64,000 nucleotides of DNA from an uncultured Eubacteriales bacterium (GCA_900546255.1 URCB01000003.1:1-64000), one strand, 5' to 3'; positions 53,690 to 63,643 are shown, numbered from the stretch's first letter. Numbers and translations: made by a program. The notes: a model not told the origin generated them from the sequence alone.

Positions 53690-53722
53690 CGGGCAGAACT
53701 GGAAATTTATTGGTGTTTTTCC

Positions 53723-54832
53723 TCAATCATTCCCCGCCACTTGGACGGCAGAACTGTCTGTTGTGGAAGTTGCCTCCGTGTCTTCCTCCACGACGAAGTC
53801 ACTGGCGGTGGCCTGATAGCCCCGGCCGTTGGCATCGTTGACCTGGAAGATGTTTACATCCTCCGGCTTCAGGTCGGTGGTAAAGGGGTTCACCAGCTGG
53901 TTGATCATGGCCAGGCTGCCGGCGGGGTCCAGCTCATAGCAATAGCTGGTGCCGTTGTAGGTGGTGTTGCCATCCCCCGGCAGGGCGTTGCCCTGCACGC
54001 CGGTGTCCAGGTTGATGCCGATGGCCTTGGTGACAAACCAGGTCAAATCGGTGCCGGAGAGGCTGGTCTCCACGTTTCGCTGGAGAATGTCCACAAACTG
54101 GTCCAGCTTGCCGATGTTGGACACCAGCTTTTTGGCCACGGTGACCATCAGGTTGCGCACCGTCTCGCTGCGCTGGATGTCCCCCAAAGGATACCCGGTG
54201 CCGTCGTTGTTCTTCCGGAAGCGGCAGACCTCCATGGCCGCCTGCCCGTCCAGGTGCTGCATACCTGCCTCGAAGGAGATATAGAGGTCCTGGGTGAAGT
54301 CCTCGTACTCCATGTCGATGGGGACGTTAAAGTCCACCCCGCCTACGGCATCCACCAGTTCCACAAAGCCGTCCAGGTCGATGTTGATATAGAAGTCAAT
54401 GGGATACCCCACCAAATCGGACACCACCGACTGGAGGTTCTCAATGCCCCCGTGGAGGGAGGAGTTGATCTTCGGGGTGCTCTGGTCCACCAACGTGTCC
54501 CGGGGGATGGAGAGCATGCCCACCTTCTGGTTGGGCACGTCATAGGTCACCAGCATGATGGCGTCGGCATTGCCGCTGACCTGGTCCGGGCAGGTGAGGA
54601 GGAAGGTATAGGACTGTTCCCGCCGGGTGTGGTCGCCGGTTTCCATGCCGGGGACCTGTTCCTGGGTCTGGTCGGTGGTGGAAGCCACCGGCGCCTGGGC
54701 CGGTGCGGGTACGGCTACTTTATACACGCCGTATCCAATGACAATCACTGCGGCAATGGCCACAATGGCAGCATAAATGCCCCGGAGGACACGGTACTTC
54801 TTCTTTAGCTTACGTTTCTTTTTCTGGGCCAC
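53723..54832 (-). CDS. LCP-family (LytR-CpsA-Psr) cell-wall glycopolymer ligase
   Basis: 369 aa from a GTG at 54832, chosen because AAAGGAGG stands ahead of it; the frame runs upstream to 55084 but crosses the promoter. A short cytosolic Lys-rich stretch, one membrane helix (about 20-42), then an extracellular LCP domain: ADAIMLVTYD, SIPRDTLV (phosphate-binding Arg/Asp), INSSLHGGIE, DAVGGVDF and CRFRKNN...GDIQRSE. Transfers lipid-linked polymers such as teichoic acids or capsule to peptidoglycan. Monocistronic. Confidence 0.93.
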   Translation of the reverse strand: MAQKKKRKLKKKYRVLRGIYAAIVAIAAVIVIGYGVYKVAVPAPAQAPVASTTDQTQEQVPGMETGDHTRREQSYTFLLTCPDQVSGNADAIMLVTYDVPNQKVGMLSIPRDTLVDQSTPKINSSLHGGIENLQSVVSDLVGYPIDFYINIDLDGFVELVDAVGGVDFNVPIDMEYEDFTQDLYISFEAGMQHLDGQAAMEVCRFRKNNDGTGYPLGDIQRSETVRNLMVTVAKKLVSNIGKLDQFVDILQRNVETSLSGTDLTWFVTKAIGINLDTGVQGNALPGDGNTTYNGTSYCYELDPAGSLAMINQLVNPFTTDLKPEDVNIFQVNDANGRGYQATASDFVVEEDTEATSTTDSSAVQVAGND

Positions 54833-54888
54833 AGCGATGGCCTCCTTTGCCTGTGGTTTCAAGGTGCCCAACGGGCATGAGTGGATAT

Positions 54889-54917
54889 AGTATACATACT
54901 TTTTGCATTTCCGGCAA
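54889..54917 (-). promoter_or_regulatory. Promoter of the LCP gene
   Basis: TTGCCG (54912-54917), 17 bp, TATACT (54889-54894) on the minus strand. Confidence 0.7.
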
Positions 54918-55078
54918 GTCTTTGCCCTAAATTTCCCGATTCTCCCTAAAATTTTTATCCATTTTTCTTCGTTTTCCAGTGCTTCCGAAAGAAATTTTCC
55001 CCGCCGCTGGCCTGCCCTGCCCGGTGGTTCCGCGCAAAAAGAAGGGGGGATTTTCCCCAAGAAATGTCCAAAATCCCC

Positions 55079-55107
55079 TTGCAAGGTCCCACGCTATATG
55101 CTATAAT
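55079..55107 (+). promoter_or_regulatory. Promoter of the rimP-nusA-infB operon
   Basis: TTGCAA (55079-55084), 17 bp, TATAAT (55102-55107). Starts the long rightward housekeeping operon. Confidence 0.88.
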
Positions 55108-55135
55108 GCCTTTGTTTTAAGATGTACGTTTTGGT

Positions 55136-55164
55136 AGAGTGGGGCTTGCCCCGCTCTTTCTTTT
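55136..55164 (+). promoter_or_regulatory. Attenuator-like hairpin in the rimP leader
   Basis: AGAGTGGGGC / GCCCCGCTCT with a TT loop, then TTTCTTTT, about 20 nt into the transcript. It has terminator form, yet must be passed to express nusA. Feedback by NusA on its own operon through such a hairpin is plausible but unproven here. Confidence 0.55.
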
Positions 55165-55263
55165 ATGACAAGGGAGCCCGGCCGCCGCTGCTCTGCGGTG
55201 CTGCCGGGCCCGTGTCTGGTCATTCCATGGGACGTACAGCGCATCGGCGCAGGGAGGTTTCCA

Positions 55264-55719
55264 ATGTCTAAAATCACAGATTTCACAGCCCAGCTGGCCC
55301 GCCCTGTGGTAGAGGCCAACGGCTGCACCCTCTGGGACGTGGAGTACGTCAAAGAGGCCGGCAGCTGGTACCTGCGGGTCTACATCGACAAGGACACCGG
55401 CGTGTCCATCGACGATTGCGAGGCCGTCAGCCGGGTCCTCTCGGACCTGCTGGACGAGGCCGACCCCATCCAGGACCCCTACACCTTCGAGGTCTCCTCC
55501 GCCGGTGCGGACCGGGCCCTGAAAAAGCCGGAGCACTTCCAGGCCTTCCTGGGGGCCCAGGTGGATGTTAAGTTTTATCAGGCGAAAAACGGGCAGAAAA
55601 CCTGCACCGGCACCCTCGCCGGCTACCAGGACGGGGCCATCACCTTGGACCTGGGCGGGGAAACCGCCACCTTTTCCAAGGAGGAAGTGGCCTCGGTCCG
55701 CCTGCACCTTGGTTTTTAA
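55264..55719 (+). CDS. rimP: Ribosome maturation factor RimP
   Basis: 151 aa, RBS GGGAGG. Two domains: an alpha/beta N-terminal half (LWDVEYVKEAGSWYLRVYID) and an Sm-like C-terminal half from about 85 (GAQVDVKFYQ...GAITLDL). VSSAGADRALKKPEHF contains the conserved 'SPGxxRPL'-like turn in a variant form. Needed for 30S subunit maturation. First gene of the operon, 26 bp before nusA. Confidence 0.93.
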   Translation: MSKITDFTAQLARPVVEANGCTLWDVEYVKEAGSWYLRVYIDKDTGVSIDDCEAVSRVLSDLLDEADPIQDPYTFEVSSAGADRALKKPEHFQAFLGAQVDVKFYQAKNGQKTCTGTLAGYQDGAITLDLGGETATFSKEEVASVRLHLGF

Positions 55720-55745
55720 GATTCTGATGGAGGATACGATCAGTT

Positions 55746-57041
55746 ATGGCTAAGAAAGCATCAAAACCTGCCAAGAGCAATGAACTGGACGGGAAGGAGT
55801 TCTTCACCGCCATCGAGCTCATTGAAAAGGAGAAGGGCATCCCCAAAAACTACATGCTGGAGAAGATCACCCAGGCCCTGATCTCCGCCTACAAGCGGGA
55901 CCACGAGGGGATCTCCGACAACGTCTTTGTGGAGGCCAACGAGATTACCCAGACCGTCCGCATGTTCGTCAAGAAGGAGATCGTGGAAGAGGTCACCAAC
56001 CCCTCCACCGAGATCGCCCTGGACGAGGCCCGGAAGAGCCTCCCCGCCGCCCAGACCGGGGACGTGGTCCGCATCGAGATCAAGCCCCGGAACTTTGGCC
56101 GGATCGCCGCCCAGACCGCCCGCCAGGTGATCATCCAGGGGATGCGGGAGGCCGAGCACAACATGATCTACGACCTGTTCAGCTCCAAGGAGCACGAGAT
56201 GCTGGTGGGCACCGTTACCCGCATCGACCCCCGCAACGGGGCGGTCTCCCTGCGCATCACCAGCAACGGGGAGTCCACCGACGCCTACCTGGCCCCCTCG
56301 GAGCAGGTGCGCAGCGAGGTCATCCGGGAGGGCGACCGGCTGAAGGTCTATGTGGTGGAGGTGCGCCGGTCCAGCCGGGGGCCCCAGGTGCTCATCTCCC
56401 GCACCCACCCCGGCCTGGTCAAGCGCCTGTTTGAGCTGGAAGTCCCCGAAATCTACGACGGCACCGTGGAGATCCGCTCCATCGCCCGGGAGGCGGGCAG
56501 CCGCACCAAGCTGGCGGTCTGGTCCGCCGACGAGAACGTGGACCCCATCGGCGCCTGCGTAGGCCCCAAGGGCGCCCGGGTGAACAATGTGGTGGCCGAA
56601 CTGGGCAGCGAAAAGATCGACATCATCAAATACAGCGATGACCCCGCCGCCTTCGTAGCCGCGGCCCTCTCCCCTGCCGACGTGCTCTCCGTCCAGCCCC
56701 TGGAAGGCTCCAAGAGCTGCCGGGTGGCCGTGCCGGATGACCAGCTCTCCCTGGCCATCGGCAAGGAGGGGCAGAACGCCCGCCTGGCCGCCAAGCTCAC
56801 CGGCTATAAAATCGACATCAAGGCCGAGTCCGCCGTCCACGAGTGGGAGGAGGAAGACGCCGCCGCCCTGGCCCAGCAGGCTGCCCTGGCCCAGGAAGCC
56901 CCCGATGAGGCGGCCCCCCTGGACGACGAAGAGGAACCCCTGGACGACGTCCCCGCAGCAGATCCCCAGCCCGAAGCGGCAGCCCCTGCAGAGGCAGAGG
57001 ACCCCGCCGACCCACAACCCCTGGAGGGCGGCGAGGGCTGA
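55746..57041 (+). CDS. nusA: Transcription termination/antitermination factor NusA
   Basis: 431 aa. N-terminal RNA-polymerase-binding domain (about 15-130), S1 domain (VGTVTRIDPRNGAVSLRI, about 153 on), two KH domains (GACVGPKGARVNNVVAEL and LAIGKEGQNARLAAKL, about 275-355), then an acidic Ala/Glu/Pro tail of about 65 residues with no clear AR repeats. Controls pausing and termination in the cytosol. Confidence 0.97.
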   Translation: MAKKASKPAKSNELDGKEFFTAIELIEKEKGIPKNYMLEKITQALISAYKRDHEGISDNVFVEANEITQTVRMFVKKEIVEEVTNPSTEIALDEARKSLPAAQTGDVVRIEIKPRNFGRIAAQTARQVIIQGMREAEHNMIYDLFSSKEHEMLVGTVTRIDPRNGAVSLRITSNGESTDAYLAPSEQVRSEVIREGDRLKVYVVEVRRSSRGPQVLISRTHPGLVKRLFELEVPEIYDGTVEIRSIAREAGSRTKLAVWSADENVDPIGACVGPKGARVNNVVAELGSEKIDIIKYSDDPAAFVAAALSPADVLSVQPLEGSKSCRVAVPDDQLSLAIGKEGQNARLAAKLTGYKIDIKAESAVHEWEEEDAAALAQQAALAQEAPDEAAPLDDEEEPLDDVPAADPQPEAAAPAEAEDPADPQPLEGGEG

Positions 57042-57090
57042 GTCCCCCCTATCCCACCCAGCAAACCCAAACCGGTAAGGAGGTGGCCCC

Positions 57091-57366
57091 GTGCCAAAAA
57101 AGATCCCTATGCGCCAATGTCTCGGCTGCCGGGAGATGAAACCCAAGCGGGAGCTGATCCGGGTGGTCCGCTCCCCCCAGGGAGAGATTTCCCTGGACTT
57201 TCACGGCAAAAAGCCTGGGCGAGGCGCCTACCTCTGCCCCAACCAGGACTGCCTGAAGCGGGCACGGAAGTCCAAGGCCCTGGAGCGGGCCTTCAGCCTG
57301 CCCATTCCGGACGATGTCTACGCCTCCCTGGAGGCCCAAATGGAGGGTGGTGGTCTGGATGGATAG
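57091..57366 (+). CDS. rnpM: RNase P modulator RnpM (YlxR)
   Basis: 91 aa, GTG start behind AAGGAGGTGG. MRQCLGCREMKPKRELIRVV and KPGRGAYLC are YlxR-family marks. In Bacillus the protein was shown to bind RNase P RNA and dampen its activity. Ends in TAG and overlaps ylxQ by 8 nt. Confidence 0.93.
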   Translation: MPKKIPMRQCLGCREMKPKRELIRVVRSPQGEISLDFHGKKPGRGAYLCPNQDCLKRARKSKALERAFSLPIPDDVYASLEAQMEGGGLDG

Positions 57367-57778
57367 CATTCCCTCCCTTCTGGGCCTGGCGCTCAGAGCG
57401 GGACGGCTGGCCGTTGGGGAAGAGCCCGTCGGGGCAGCCTGCCGGGGGCACAAAGCCTACCTGCTGCTGCTGGCCAGCGACGCGGCGGACAACACCATCC
57501 GCCGGGCCTCTCACTTCAGCCAGTCCGCAAAGAACACCATCTGCCTCCAGCTCCCCCTGACCAAGGCGGAGCTGGGCAGCGGGCTGGGGCGGACCGCCTG
57601 CGCCATGGCGGCCCTCACCGACGTGGGGTTTGCCGCGGCGGTGGCCCAGCGCCTGGCCCAAAGCGACCCGGCGGCCTACGGCCCCGCCTGGCAGGCGCTG
57701 TCCCAAAAGGCGTCCCAGGCGAAGAAACGCCGGGACCAGAAGCATTCCCCCCACAAGGACAAGGGGAAGCGGAAATAA
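57359..57778 (+). CDS. ylxQ: L7Ae/L30e-family ribosomal-like protein YlxQ
   Basis: 139 aa. SLLGLALRAGRLAVGEE, then HKAYLLLLASDAADNT and the kink-turn-binding fold to about residue 100; Lys/Arg-rich tail (KKRRDQKHSPHKDKGKRK). RNA-binding; exact role unknown. The ATG lies inside the last codons of rnpM. Confidence 0.9.
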   Translation: MDSIPSLLGLALRAGRLAVGEEPVGAACRGHKAYLLLLASDAADNTIRRASHFSQSAKNTICLQLPLTKAELGSGLGRTACAMAALTDVGFAAAVAQRLAQSDPAAYGPAWQALSQKASQAKKRRDQKHSPHKDKGKRK

Positions 57779-57883
57779 TTCCTATCGTTCCCAGCCGTAT
57801 CGGCTTACCGGTGCGGAGAGAAAAGAGCAAACAAGCGGCCTTGCCGGCCTTTCCCGGCCGGGCCGTGACGGAGGTGGCTTTAT

Positions 57884-60301
57884 TTGAGTTTTGAAAAATA
57901 TCGTGTTCATGAGGTAGCCAAGGATTTCGGGAAGCAGACCAAGGAGATCACCCAGATCCTCACCAAGTACGCTACCACCCCCAAAAACCACATGCAGGTG
58001 TTGGAGGATGGGGAACTGTCCATCGTGTTTGAATACCTGACCCAGCACAACCAGGTGGCCGATCTCCAGGCCGCCCTGGACACCCCTGCCCCTGCCAAAA
58101 ACGAGGGCAAGGGCAACCGCGGACGGGAGGGCAATAGGAAGCCCGCCCCCCAGAACCAGCCCCAGAAGCGCCCCAACGAGGGCAGCCGCAACGCCGGCGG
58201 CAAAGGCGGCGACCGTCCCCCCAAGGGGGACCACAACCGCGGCGAGGCCCCCAAGGAGAGCAAGCCCGCCCAGCAGCCCAAGCAGCAGAGCCAGCCGGCA
58301 GCCCCCCGCCCCACCACCCGGGTCCCCGAAAAGAAGCTGGTGGACACCCGGAAGGCCGGCAACGTGAACCTGGCCCGGTATGACGAGCACCTGGAAAACC
58401 TGGCGCCGGAACGGGCCAACAAGATGCAGAGCGGCAAGCAGAAGATCCAGAGCCGGGGCAACCACCGCAAGGGCGGCAACTTCGGCAACAAGCGCCGCCA
58501 GGAGGAGCAGGAGAAGATGCGCCGGCTCCAGCTGGAGATCGCCAAAAAGACCCCCCTCACCGTGAAGATCCCCGACGAGATCGGCGTGGGTGAGCTGGCC
58601 TCCCGGATGAAGAAAACCGGGGCCGAGGTGGTCAAGTGCCTCATCAAAAACGGCATCATGGCCTCCCTCAGCGACATCATCGACTATGACACCGCCGCCC
58701 TGGTGGCCATGGAACTGGGCTGCAAGGTGGAGAAGGAAGTCATCGTCACCATCGAGGAAAAGCTCATCGACACCGCCGAGGACAAGGAGGAGGACTTGGT
58801 CCCCCGGGCGCCCGTGGTGGTGGTCATGGGCCACGTGGACCACGGCAAGACCTCCCTGCTGGACTATATCCGCAACTCCCAGGTGGCCGAGGGGGAGGCC
58901 GGCGGCATCACCCAGCACATCGGCGCCTACCAGGTGGAGGTCAACGGCTCCCCCATCACCTTCCTGGACACCCCCGGCCACGAGGCCTTTACCGCCATGC
59001 GGGCCCGGGGCGCCATGATCACCGACATCGCCATCCTGGTGGTGGCCGCCGACGACGGCATCATGCCCCAGACCATTGAGTCCATCAACCACGCCAAGGC
59101 CGCAGAGATCCCCGTGATCGTGGCCATCAACAAGATGGATAAGCCCGAAGCCAACCCCGAGCGGGTCAAGCAGCAGCTCACCGAGTACGGCCTGGTCCCC
59201 GAGGAATGGGGGGGCGAGACCATCTGCTGCCCCATCTCCGCCAAGACCGGCCTGGGCATTGACAACCTGCTGGAGATGGTGGTCCTCACCGCCGAGATGC
59301 GGGAGCTGAAGGCCAACCCCAACCGCTCCGCCCACGGCGCCGTCATCGAGGCCCGGCTGGACAAGGGCCGCGGCCCCATCGCCACCCTGCTGGTGCAGAA
59401 CGGCACCCTGCACCAGGGCGACGTGATCATCGCCGGCACCGCCGTGGGCCGGGTCCGTGCCATGACCAACGCCAAGGGGCAGAAGATCCAGACCGCCGGC
59501 CCCTCCGTCCCGGTGGAGATCACCGGTATGGGCGAAGTCCCCGGCGCCGGCGACGACTTCCACGCCGTGGACGACGAGCGCATGGCCCGGGAGCTGGTGG
59601 AGCAGCGCAAGCACGAGCACAAGATGGCCGCCTCCGCCGCCACCCAGAAGGTCACCCTGGACGATCTGTTCTCCCAGATCCAGCAGGGCGAGCTGAAGGA
59701 CCTGAACATCATCGTCAAGGCCGACGTCCAGGGCTCCGCCGAGGCGGTGAAGGCCTCCCTGGAGAAGCTCACCAACGAGGAGGTCCGGGTGCGGGTCATC
59801 CACTGCGCCGTGGGCGCCATCAACGAGTCCGACGTCATGTTGGCCACCACGTCCAACGCCATCATCGTGGGCTTTAACGTCCGCCCCGACGCCAACGCCA
59901 AGGACACCGCCGCCCGGAACAAGGTGGACATGAGAATGTACCGGGTGATCTACGACTGCATCAACGAGATGGAAGCGGCCATGAAGGGCATGCTGGCCCC
60001 CAAGTTCAAGGAAGTAGCCCTGGGCACCGCCGAGGTCCGGGAGGTCTACAAGATCACCGGCGTGGGCATCGTGGCCGGCTGCTACATCACCGACGGCAAG
60101 GTCCAGCGCAACGCCCAGGTCCGCCTGGTGCGGGACGGCATCGTGATCCACGAGGGCGTGCTGTCCTCCCTGCAGCGGTTTAAGGATGCGGTGAAGGAAG
60201 TGGCCCAGGGCTACGAGTGCGGCATCGGCATCGAGAAGTACAGCGACATCAAGGTGGGCGACGTCATCGAAGCCTTCGTGATGGAGCAGATCGAAGTGTA
60301 A
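57884..60301 (+). CDS. infB: Translation initiation factor IF-2
   Basis: 805 aa with a TTG start (GGAGGTGGC upstream). IF2_N domain ([15 protein letters not shown]), then a long linker (about 70-200) rich in Lys, Asn, Gln and Pro, a second IF2_N-like region, and the GTPase domain: GHVDHGKT (about 315), [14 protein letters not shown] and SAKTGLG. Domains II-IV bind the ribosome and fMet-tRNA. The 105-bp gap before it holds a GGCC-rich hairpin. The rare start codon may tune expression. Confidence 0.97.
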   Translation: MSFEKYRVHEVAKDFGKQTKEITQILTKYATTPKNHMQVLEDGELSIVFEYLTQHNQVADLQAALDTPAPAKNEGKGNRGREGNRKPAPQNQPQKRPNEGSRNAGGKGGDRPPKGDHNRGEAPKESKPAQQPKQQSQPAAPRPTTRVPEKKLVDTRKAGNVNLARYDEHLENLAPERANKMQSGKQKIQSRGNHRKGGNFGNKRRQEEQEKMRRLQLEIAKKTPLTVKIPDEIGVGELASRMKKTGAEVVKCLIKNGIMASLSDIIDYDTAALVAMELGCKVEKEVIVTIEEKLIDTAEDKEEDLVPRAPVVVVMGHVDHGKTSLLDYIRNSQVAEGEAGGITQHIGAYQVEVNGSPITFLDTPGHEAFTAMRARGAMITDIAILVVAADDGIMPQTIESINHAKAAEIPVIVAINKMDKPEANPERVKQQLTEYGLVPEEWGGETICCPISAKTGLGIDNLLEMVVLTAEMRELKANPNRSAHGAVIEARLDKGRGPIATLLVQNGTLHQGDVIIAGTAVGRVRAMTNAKGQKIQTAGPSVPVEITGMGEVPGAGDDFHAVDDERMARELVEQRKHEHKMAASAATQKVTLDDLFSQIQQGELKDLNIIVKADVQGSAEAVKASLEKLTNEEVRVRVIHCAVGAINESDVMLATTSNAIIVGFNVRPDANAKDTAARNKVDMRMYRVIYDCINEMEAAMKGMLAPKFKEVALGTAEVREVYKITGVGIVAGCYITDGKVQRNAQVRLVRDGIVIHEGVLSSLQRFKDAVKEVAQGYECGIGIEKYSDIKVGDVIEAFVMEQIEV

Positions 60302-60346
60302 GAATTTTGGAACCCGCTTCGCTGGGCTTCAAAAATGAGAAGATCG

Positions 60347-60404
60347 CAGCCCCCGGCGCGCAAGCCATGGCCGCAAAGCGGCCATGGCTCACCCTTGGGG
60401 GCTG
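60347..60404 (+). other. Nested hairpin in the infB-rbfA spacer
   Basis: Outer stem CAGCCCCC / GGGGGCTG (60347-60354 with 60397-60404) encloses the 12-bp perfect stem AGCCATGGCCGC / GCGGCCATGGCT. No T-run follows. The 199-bp spacer (60302-60500) has no coding sign; other small hairpins flank this one. Confidence 0.6.
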
Positions 60405-60500
60405 AGCAGTATGTTTCCCGTCTGCGGACGGGCAAGGGCTGCGAGGCCTTTGGCTTCGCCTGCCATATTTCCCTGGATAGGGACGGAAAGGAGGGCCTTT

Positions 60501-60854
60501 ATGGCTTCCAATCGCATTGGACGAATCAACGAGGAGATCCAGCGGGAACTGGCTTCCCTGCTGCGCACGGTGAAGGACCCCCGGGTACACGGCCTGGTGT
60601 CCATCACCCATGTGGAGACCACCCCGGACCTGCGGTACGCCAAGGTCTATGTAAGCGTCCTGGACCAGAGCGACGTCAAGGAGGTCATCCGGGGGCTGAA
60701 GTCCGCCGGGGGGTACCTTCGCCGGGAGCTGGGCCGGGCCCTCTCCCTGCGGTACACCCCGGAGCTGGTCTTCCAGGCCGACGACTCCATTGAGAAGGGC
60801 TCCCACATTCTGAAACTCCTCCACGACGTGGAGGGACAGGGGGGACAGCCATGA
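60501..60854 (+). CDS. rbfA: Ribosome-binding factor A
   Basis: 117 aa, RBS AAAGGAGG. RIGRINEEIQRELASLL, VSITHVETTPDLRYAKVYVSV and the KH-like fold with LRRELGRALSLRYTPEL are typical. Needed for 16S rRNA 5' end maturation. Its stop overlaps the nrnA start. Confidence 0.96.
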   Translation: MASNRIGRINEEIQRELASLLRTVKDPRVHGLVSITHVETTPDLRYAKVYVSVLDQSDVKEVIRGLKSAGGYLRRELGRALSLRYTPELVFQADDSIEKGSHILKLLHDVEGQGGQP

Positions 60855-61804
60855 CCCCCCAGGAGACCGCCCAGCGCCTGCTGGCCCTGGACCACATCCT
60901 CATCCTCACCCACCGCCGGCCCGATGGGGACACCATCGGCTGCGCCAGCGCCCTGTGCCTGGCCCTGCGGCAGAAGGGAAAGACCGCCTGGCTCCTGCCC
61001 AACGAGGATGCCCACCACCTCTTCGACCCCTATCTGGAGGGGGTGCTGGCCCCGGCGGACTTTATCCCCCAGGCGGTGGTGGCGGTGGATGTGGCCGCCC
61101 TGGGGATGCTCCCAGACAGCGCCCGGCCCTACCGGGACAGGATCGACCTGGCCATCGACCACCACGGCTCCCAGGAGGGCTACGCCCGGGCCACCTGCGT
61201 GGACCCGGACAGCGCCGCCTGTGGGGAGGTCCTCTTCCAGGTGTTCCAGGCCATGGAGGTATCCCTCTCTCCACAGATTGCCCTGCTCCTCTATATGGCC
61301 ATCGCCACCGACACCGGGTGCTTTGTCTACTCCAACACCACCCCGGCCACCCACCGCATCGCCGCCGCCCTGATGGACACCGGCTTTGATGCCCAGTGGG
61401 TGAACAAGCGGCACTTCCGGGTCAAGTCCCTCAAGCGGATGCAGATTGAGAGCCGCCTGGTGCGGGAGATGGATTTGGAACAGAACGGCACCCTGGTCTT
61501 TGCCTACGTCACCCTGGACCTGATCCGGGACCTCCAGGCCACCGAGGAGGACCTGGAGGACATCGCCTCCTTCATCGGCCAGCTGGAGGGGGTGGACAAT
61601 GCCGTCACCATCCGCCAGCTGAAGCCCACGGAGTGTAAGATCTCCCTGCGCACCGACGGCAAGACCCTCAACGCCTCGGACGTGTGCGCCATCCACGGCG
61701 GGGGCGGCCACCCGGCGGCGGCGGGGTGCACCATCCACGGCACCCCCGCCCAGGCCAAGGCGGCCATGCTGGCGGCCATCCAGCAGGTGCAGGCCCATGG
61801 CTAA
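60851..61804 (+). CDS. nrnA: DHH-family phosphoesterase, oligoribonuclease/pAp phosphatase
   Basis: 317 aa. DHH motifs: THRRPDGDTIGCASAL (I), AVDVAAL (II), AIDHHGSQ (III, the DHH), and the DHHA1 C-terminal domain with IHGGGGHPAAAG. Degrades short RNA pieces and 3'-phosphoadenosine 5'-phosphate. Coupled to rbfA (ATGA) and to truB (8-nt overlap). Confidence 0.93.
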   Translation: MTPQETAQRLLALDHILILTHRRPDGDTIGCASALCLALRQKGKTAWLLPNEDAHHLFDPYLEGVLAPADFIPQAVVAVDVAALGMLPDSARPYRDRIDLAIDHHGSQEGYARATCVDPDSAACGEVLFQVFQAMEVSLSPQIALLLYMAIATDTGCFVYSNTTPATHRIAAALMDTGFDAQWVNKRHFRVKSLKRMQIESRLVREMDLEQNGTLVFAYVTLDLIRDLQATEEDLEDIASFIGQLEGVDNAVTIRQLKPTECKISLRTDGKTLNASDVCAIHGGGGHPAAAGCTIHGTPAQAKAAMLAAIQQVQAHG

Positions 61805-62666
61805 CGGCATCCTCATCATCGACAAACCCGCCGGCTGGACCAGCCACGACGTGGTGGCCAAGCTCCGGGGCATCCTCCACGAAAAGCGCATCGGCCACGC
61901 CGGCACCCTGGACCCCATGGCCACCGGGGTCCTCCCCGTGTTTGTGGGCCGGGCCACCCGGGCGGTGGAGTTTGCCGCCGAACGGGAGAAGGAATACCTG
62001 GCCGGCCTGCGCCTGGGCCTGACCACCGACACCCAGGACACCACCGGCACCGTGACGGCCACCCACCCCGTCACGGCAGGCCGGGCCGACCTGGAGGCCG
62101 TCCTGCCCCAGTTCACCGGGGACATCCTTCAGATCCCCCCCATGTACTCGGCCATCAAGCGCCAGGGGCAGAAGCTCTATGAACTGGCCCGCCGGGGCCA
62201 GGAGGTGGAGCGGGACCCCCGTCCCGTCACCATCCACGCCCTGGAGATCCTGGACCAGCCCTCCCCCACGGAGTACACCCTCCGGGTGGCCTGCTCCAAG
62301 GGGACCTATGTCCGTACCCTCTGCCACGACATTGGCCAGGCCCTGGGCTGCGGGGGCACCATGTATGCCCTGCGCCGGACCCAGGCCGCGGGCTTCACCC
62401 TGGACCAGGCAGTCACCCTGGAGGCCGTCCAGGCTTCGGCAGACCCCGCCGGGCTGCTGCTGCCGGTGGAGGCCTACTTTGCCCACCACCCCGCCCTGAC
62501 CCTTCCCAGCGCCCGGGCCGAGAGAAAGGTCCGCAACGGCAACCCCCTCTCCCTGCCTGGGGAGGATGGAGTCTACCGGGTCTACAGTCCGGAGGGTGCC
62601 TTCCTGGCCCTGAGCCACCTGGACCAGGGCAGGCTCACCACTATCAAAAGCTTTTTCGAGGTGTAA
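61797..62666 (+). CDS. truB: tRNA pseudouridine-55 synthase
   Basis: 289 aa. KPAGWTSHDVV, then GHAGTLDPMATGVLPV with the catalytic Asp (about 40), IPPMYSAIKRQGQKLYELAR and a CSKGTYVRTL motif. The C-terminal RNA-binding domain is present. Modifies U55 in the T-loop of tRNA. Confidence 0.97.
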   Translation: MANGILIIDKPAGWTSHDVVAKLRGILHEKRIGHAGTLDPMATGVLPVFVGRATRAVEFAAEREKEYLAGLRLGLTTDTQDTTGTVTATHPVTAGRADLEAVLPQFTGDILQIPPMYSAIKRQGQKLYELARRGQEVERDPRPVTIHALEILDQPSPTEYTLRVACSKGTYVRTLCHDIGQALGCGGTMYALRRTQAAGFTLDQAVTLEAVQASADPAGLLLPVEAYFAHHPALTLPSARAERKVRNGNPLSLPGEDGVYRVYSPEGAFLALSHLDQGRLTTIKSFFEV

Positions 62667-62670
62667 GAAG

Positions 62671-63576
62671 TTGGAACAGAAAAAACGAGTGATCGCTCTG
62701 GGCTTCTTTGATGGGGTCCACAATGGCCACGGCGCCCTGATGCGCCGCACCGCCCAGGTGGCCCAGGAACTGGGGGCCGTCCCCTCCGCCTTTACCTTTG
62801 ACCCCCACCCCCAGACGGTGATTTTGGGCCGGCCCATGCCGCTGCTCACCTCCCCCGAGGACCGGGCGGATTTGATGCGCAAGTACTACGGTATCCAGGA
62901 CGTCATTGTGGAGCCCTTTACCGTCCCCCGGATGAAGCAGCCCTGGCAGGACTTTGTGGCCAGCACCCTGGTGAAGGACCTCCACGCCGTGCACCTGGTG
63001 GCCGGCCACGACTATCACTTTGGCTACAAGGGGGAGGGCAACCCCCAGCGCCTCCAGCAGATCTGCCAGGAGCTGGGCATCGGCTGTGACATTATCCCCA
63101 AGGTAGAGATGGAGGGGATCACGGTTTCCTCCACCTACATCCGTACCTTGGTGGCCCAAGGGGAGATGGAGCGGGCCAACGAGTTCCTGGGCCATCCCTA
63201 CACCCTCAGCGACCGGGTGGCCCACGGGAAGAAGCTGGGCTCCACCCTGGGCTTCCCCACGGTGAACCTGCGGCTGAAGGAGAACGTCCTCTCCCCGGCC
63301 AAAGGGGTGTATGCCACCAAGGTCATCCTGGAAAACGGGGAGACCCACCTGGCCGTCACCAACGTGGGCACCCGCCCCACCGTCAACGACGGCAACCAGC
63401 TGACCATCGAAGGGTATATCCTGGATTTCACCGGGGACCTCTATGGCCAGAAGATCCAGATGGAGTTTTATAAATACCTCCGGGAGGAGCGGAAGTTCCC
63501 CTCCTTTGAGGCACTCACTGCCGAGGTCATGCACAACGCCGACCAGACCCGGGAGTACTTCGCTCAGCACCCCTAA
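62671..63576 (+). CDS. ribF: Bifunctional riboflavin kinase/FAD synthetase
   Basis: 301 aa with a TTG start (GAGGTG upstream, 4 bp after truB). N-terminal nucleotidyltransferase: GFFDGVHNGH and TFDPHPQTV; STYIRTLV ends it. The C-terminal kinase domain from about 185 has GRxxG-like 'LGFPTVNL', TNVGTRPTVN and LDFTGDLYGQ. Makes FMN and FAD; last gene of the operon. Relevant to the many flavoproteins in this window. Confidence 0.96.
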   Translation: MEQKKRVIALGFFDGVHNGHGALMRRTAQVAQELGAVPSAFTFDPHPQTVILGRPMPLLTSPEDRADLMRKYYGIQDVIVEPFTVPRMKQPWQDFVASTLVKDLHAVHLVAGHDYHFGYKGEGNPQRLQQICQELGIGCDIIPKVEMEGITVSSTYIRTLVAQGEMERANEFLGHPYTLSDRVAHGKKLGSTLGFPTVNLRLKENVLSPAKGVYATKVILENGETHLAVTNVGTRPTVNDGNQLTIEGYILDFTGDLYGQKIQMEFYKYLREERKFPSFEALTAEVMHNADQTREYFAQHP

Positions 63577-63592
63577 CTGACAACCCAAACAA

Positions 63593-63640
63593 ACGACGCC
63601 CGCTGCCCCAGGGAACCCCTGAGACAGCGGGCGGCGTTTT
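63593..63640. terminator. Terminator after ribF
   Basis: CGACGCCCGCTGCCCCAGGG pairs with the complementary run ending GCGGGCGGCG, then TTTT. It also serves the converging DMT gene. Confidence 0.85.
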
Positions 63641-63643
63641 CTG

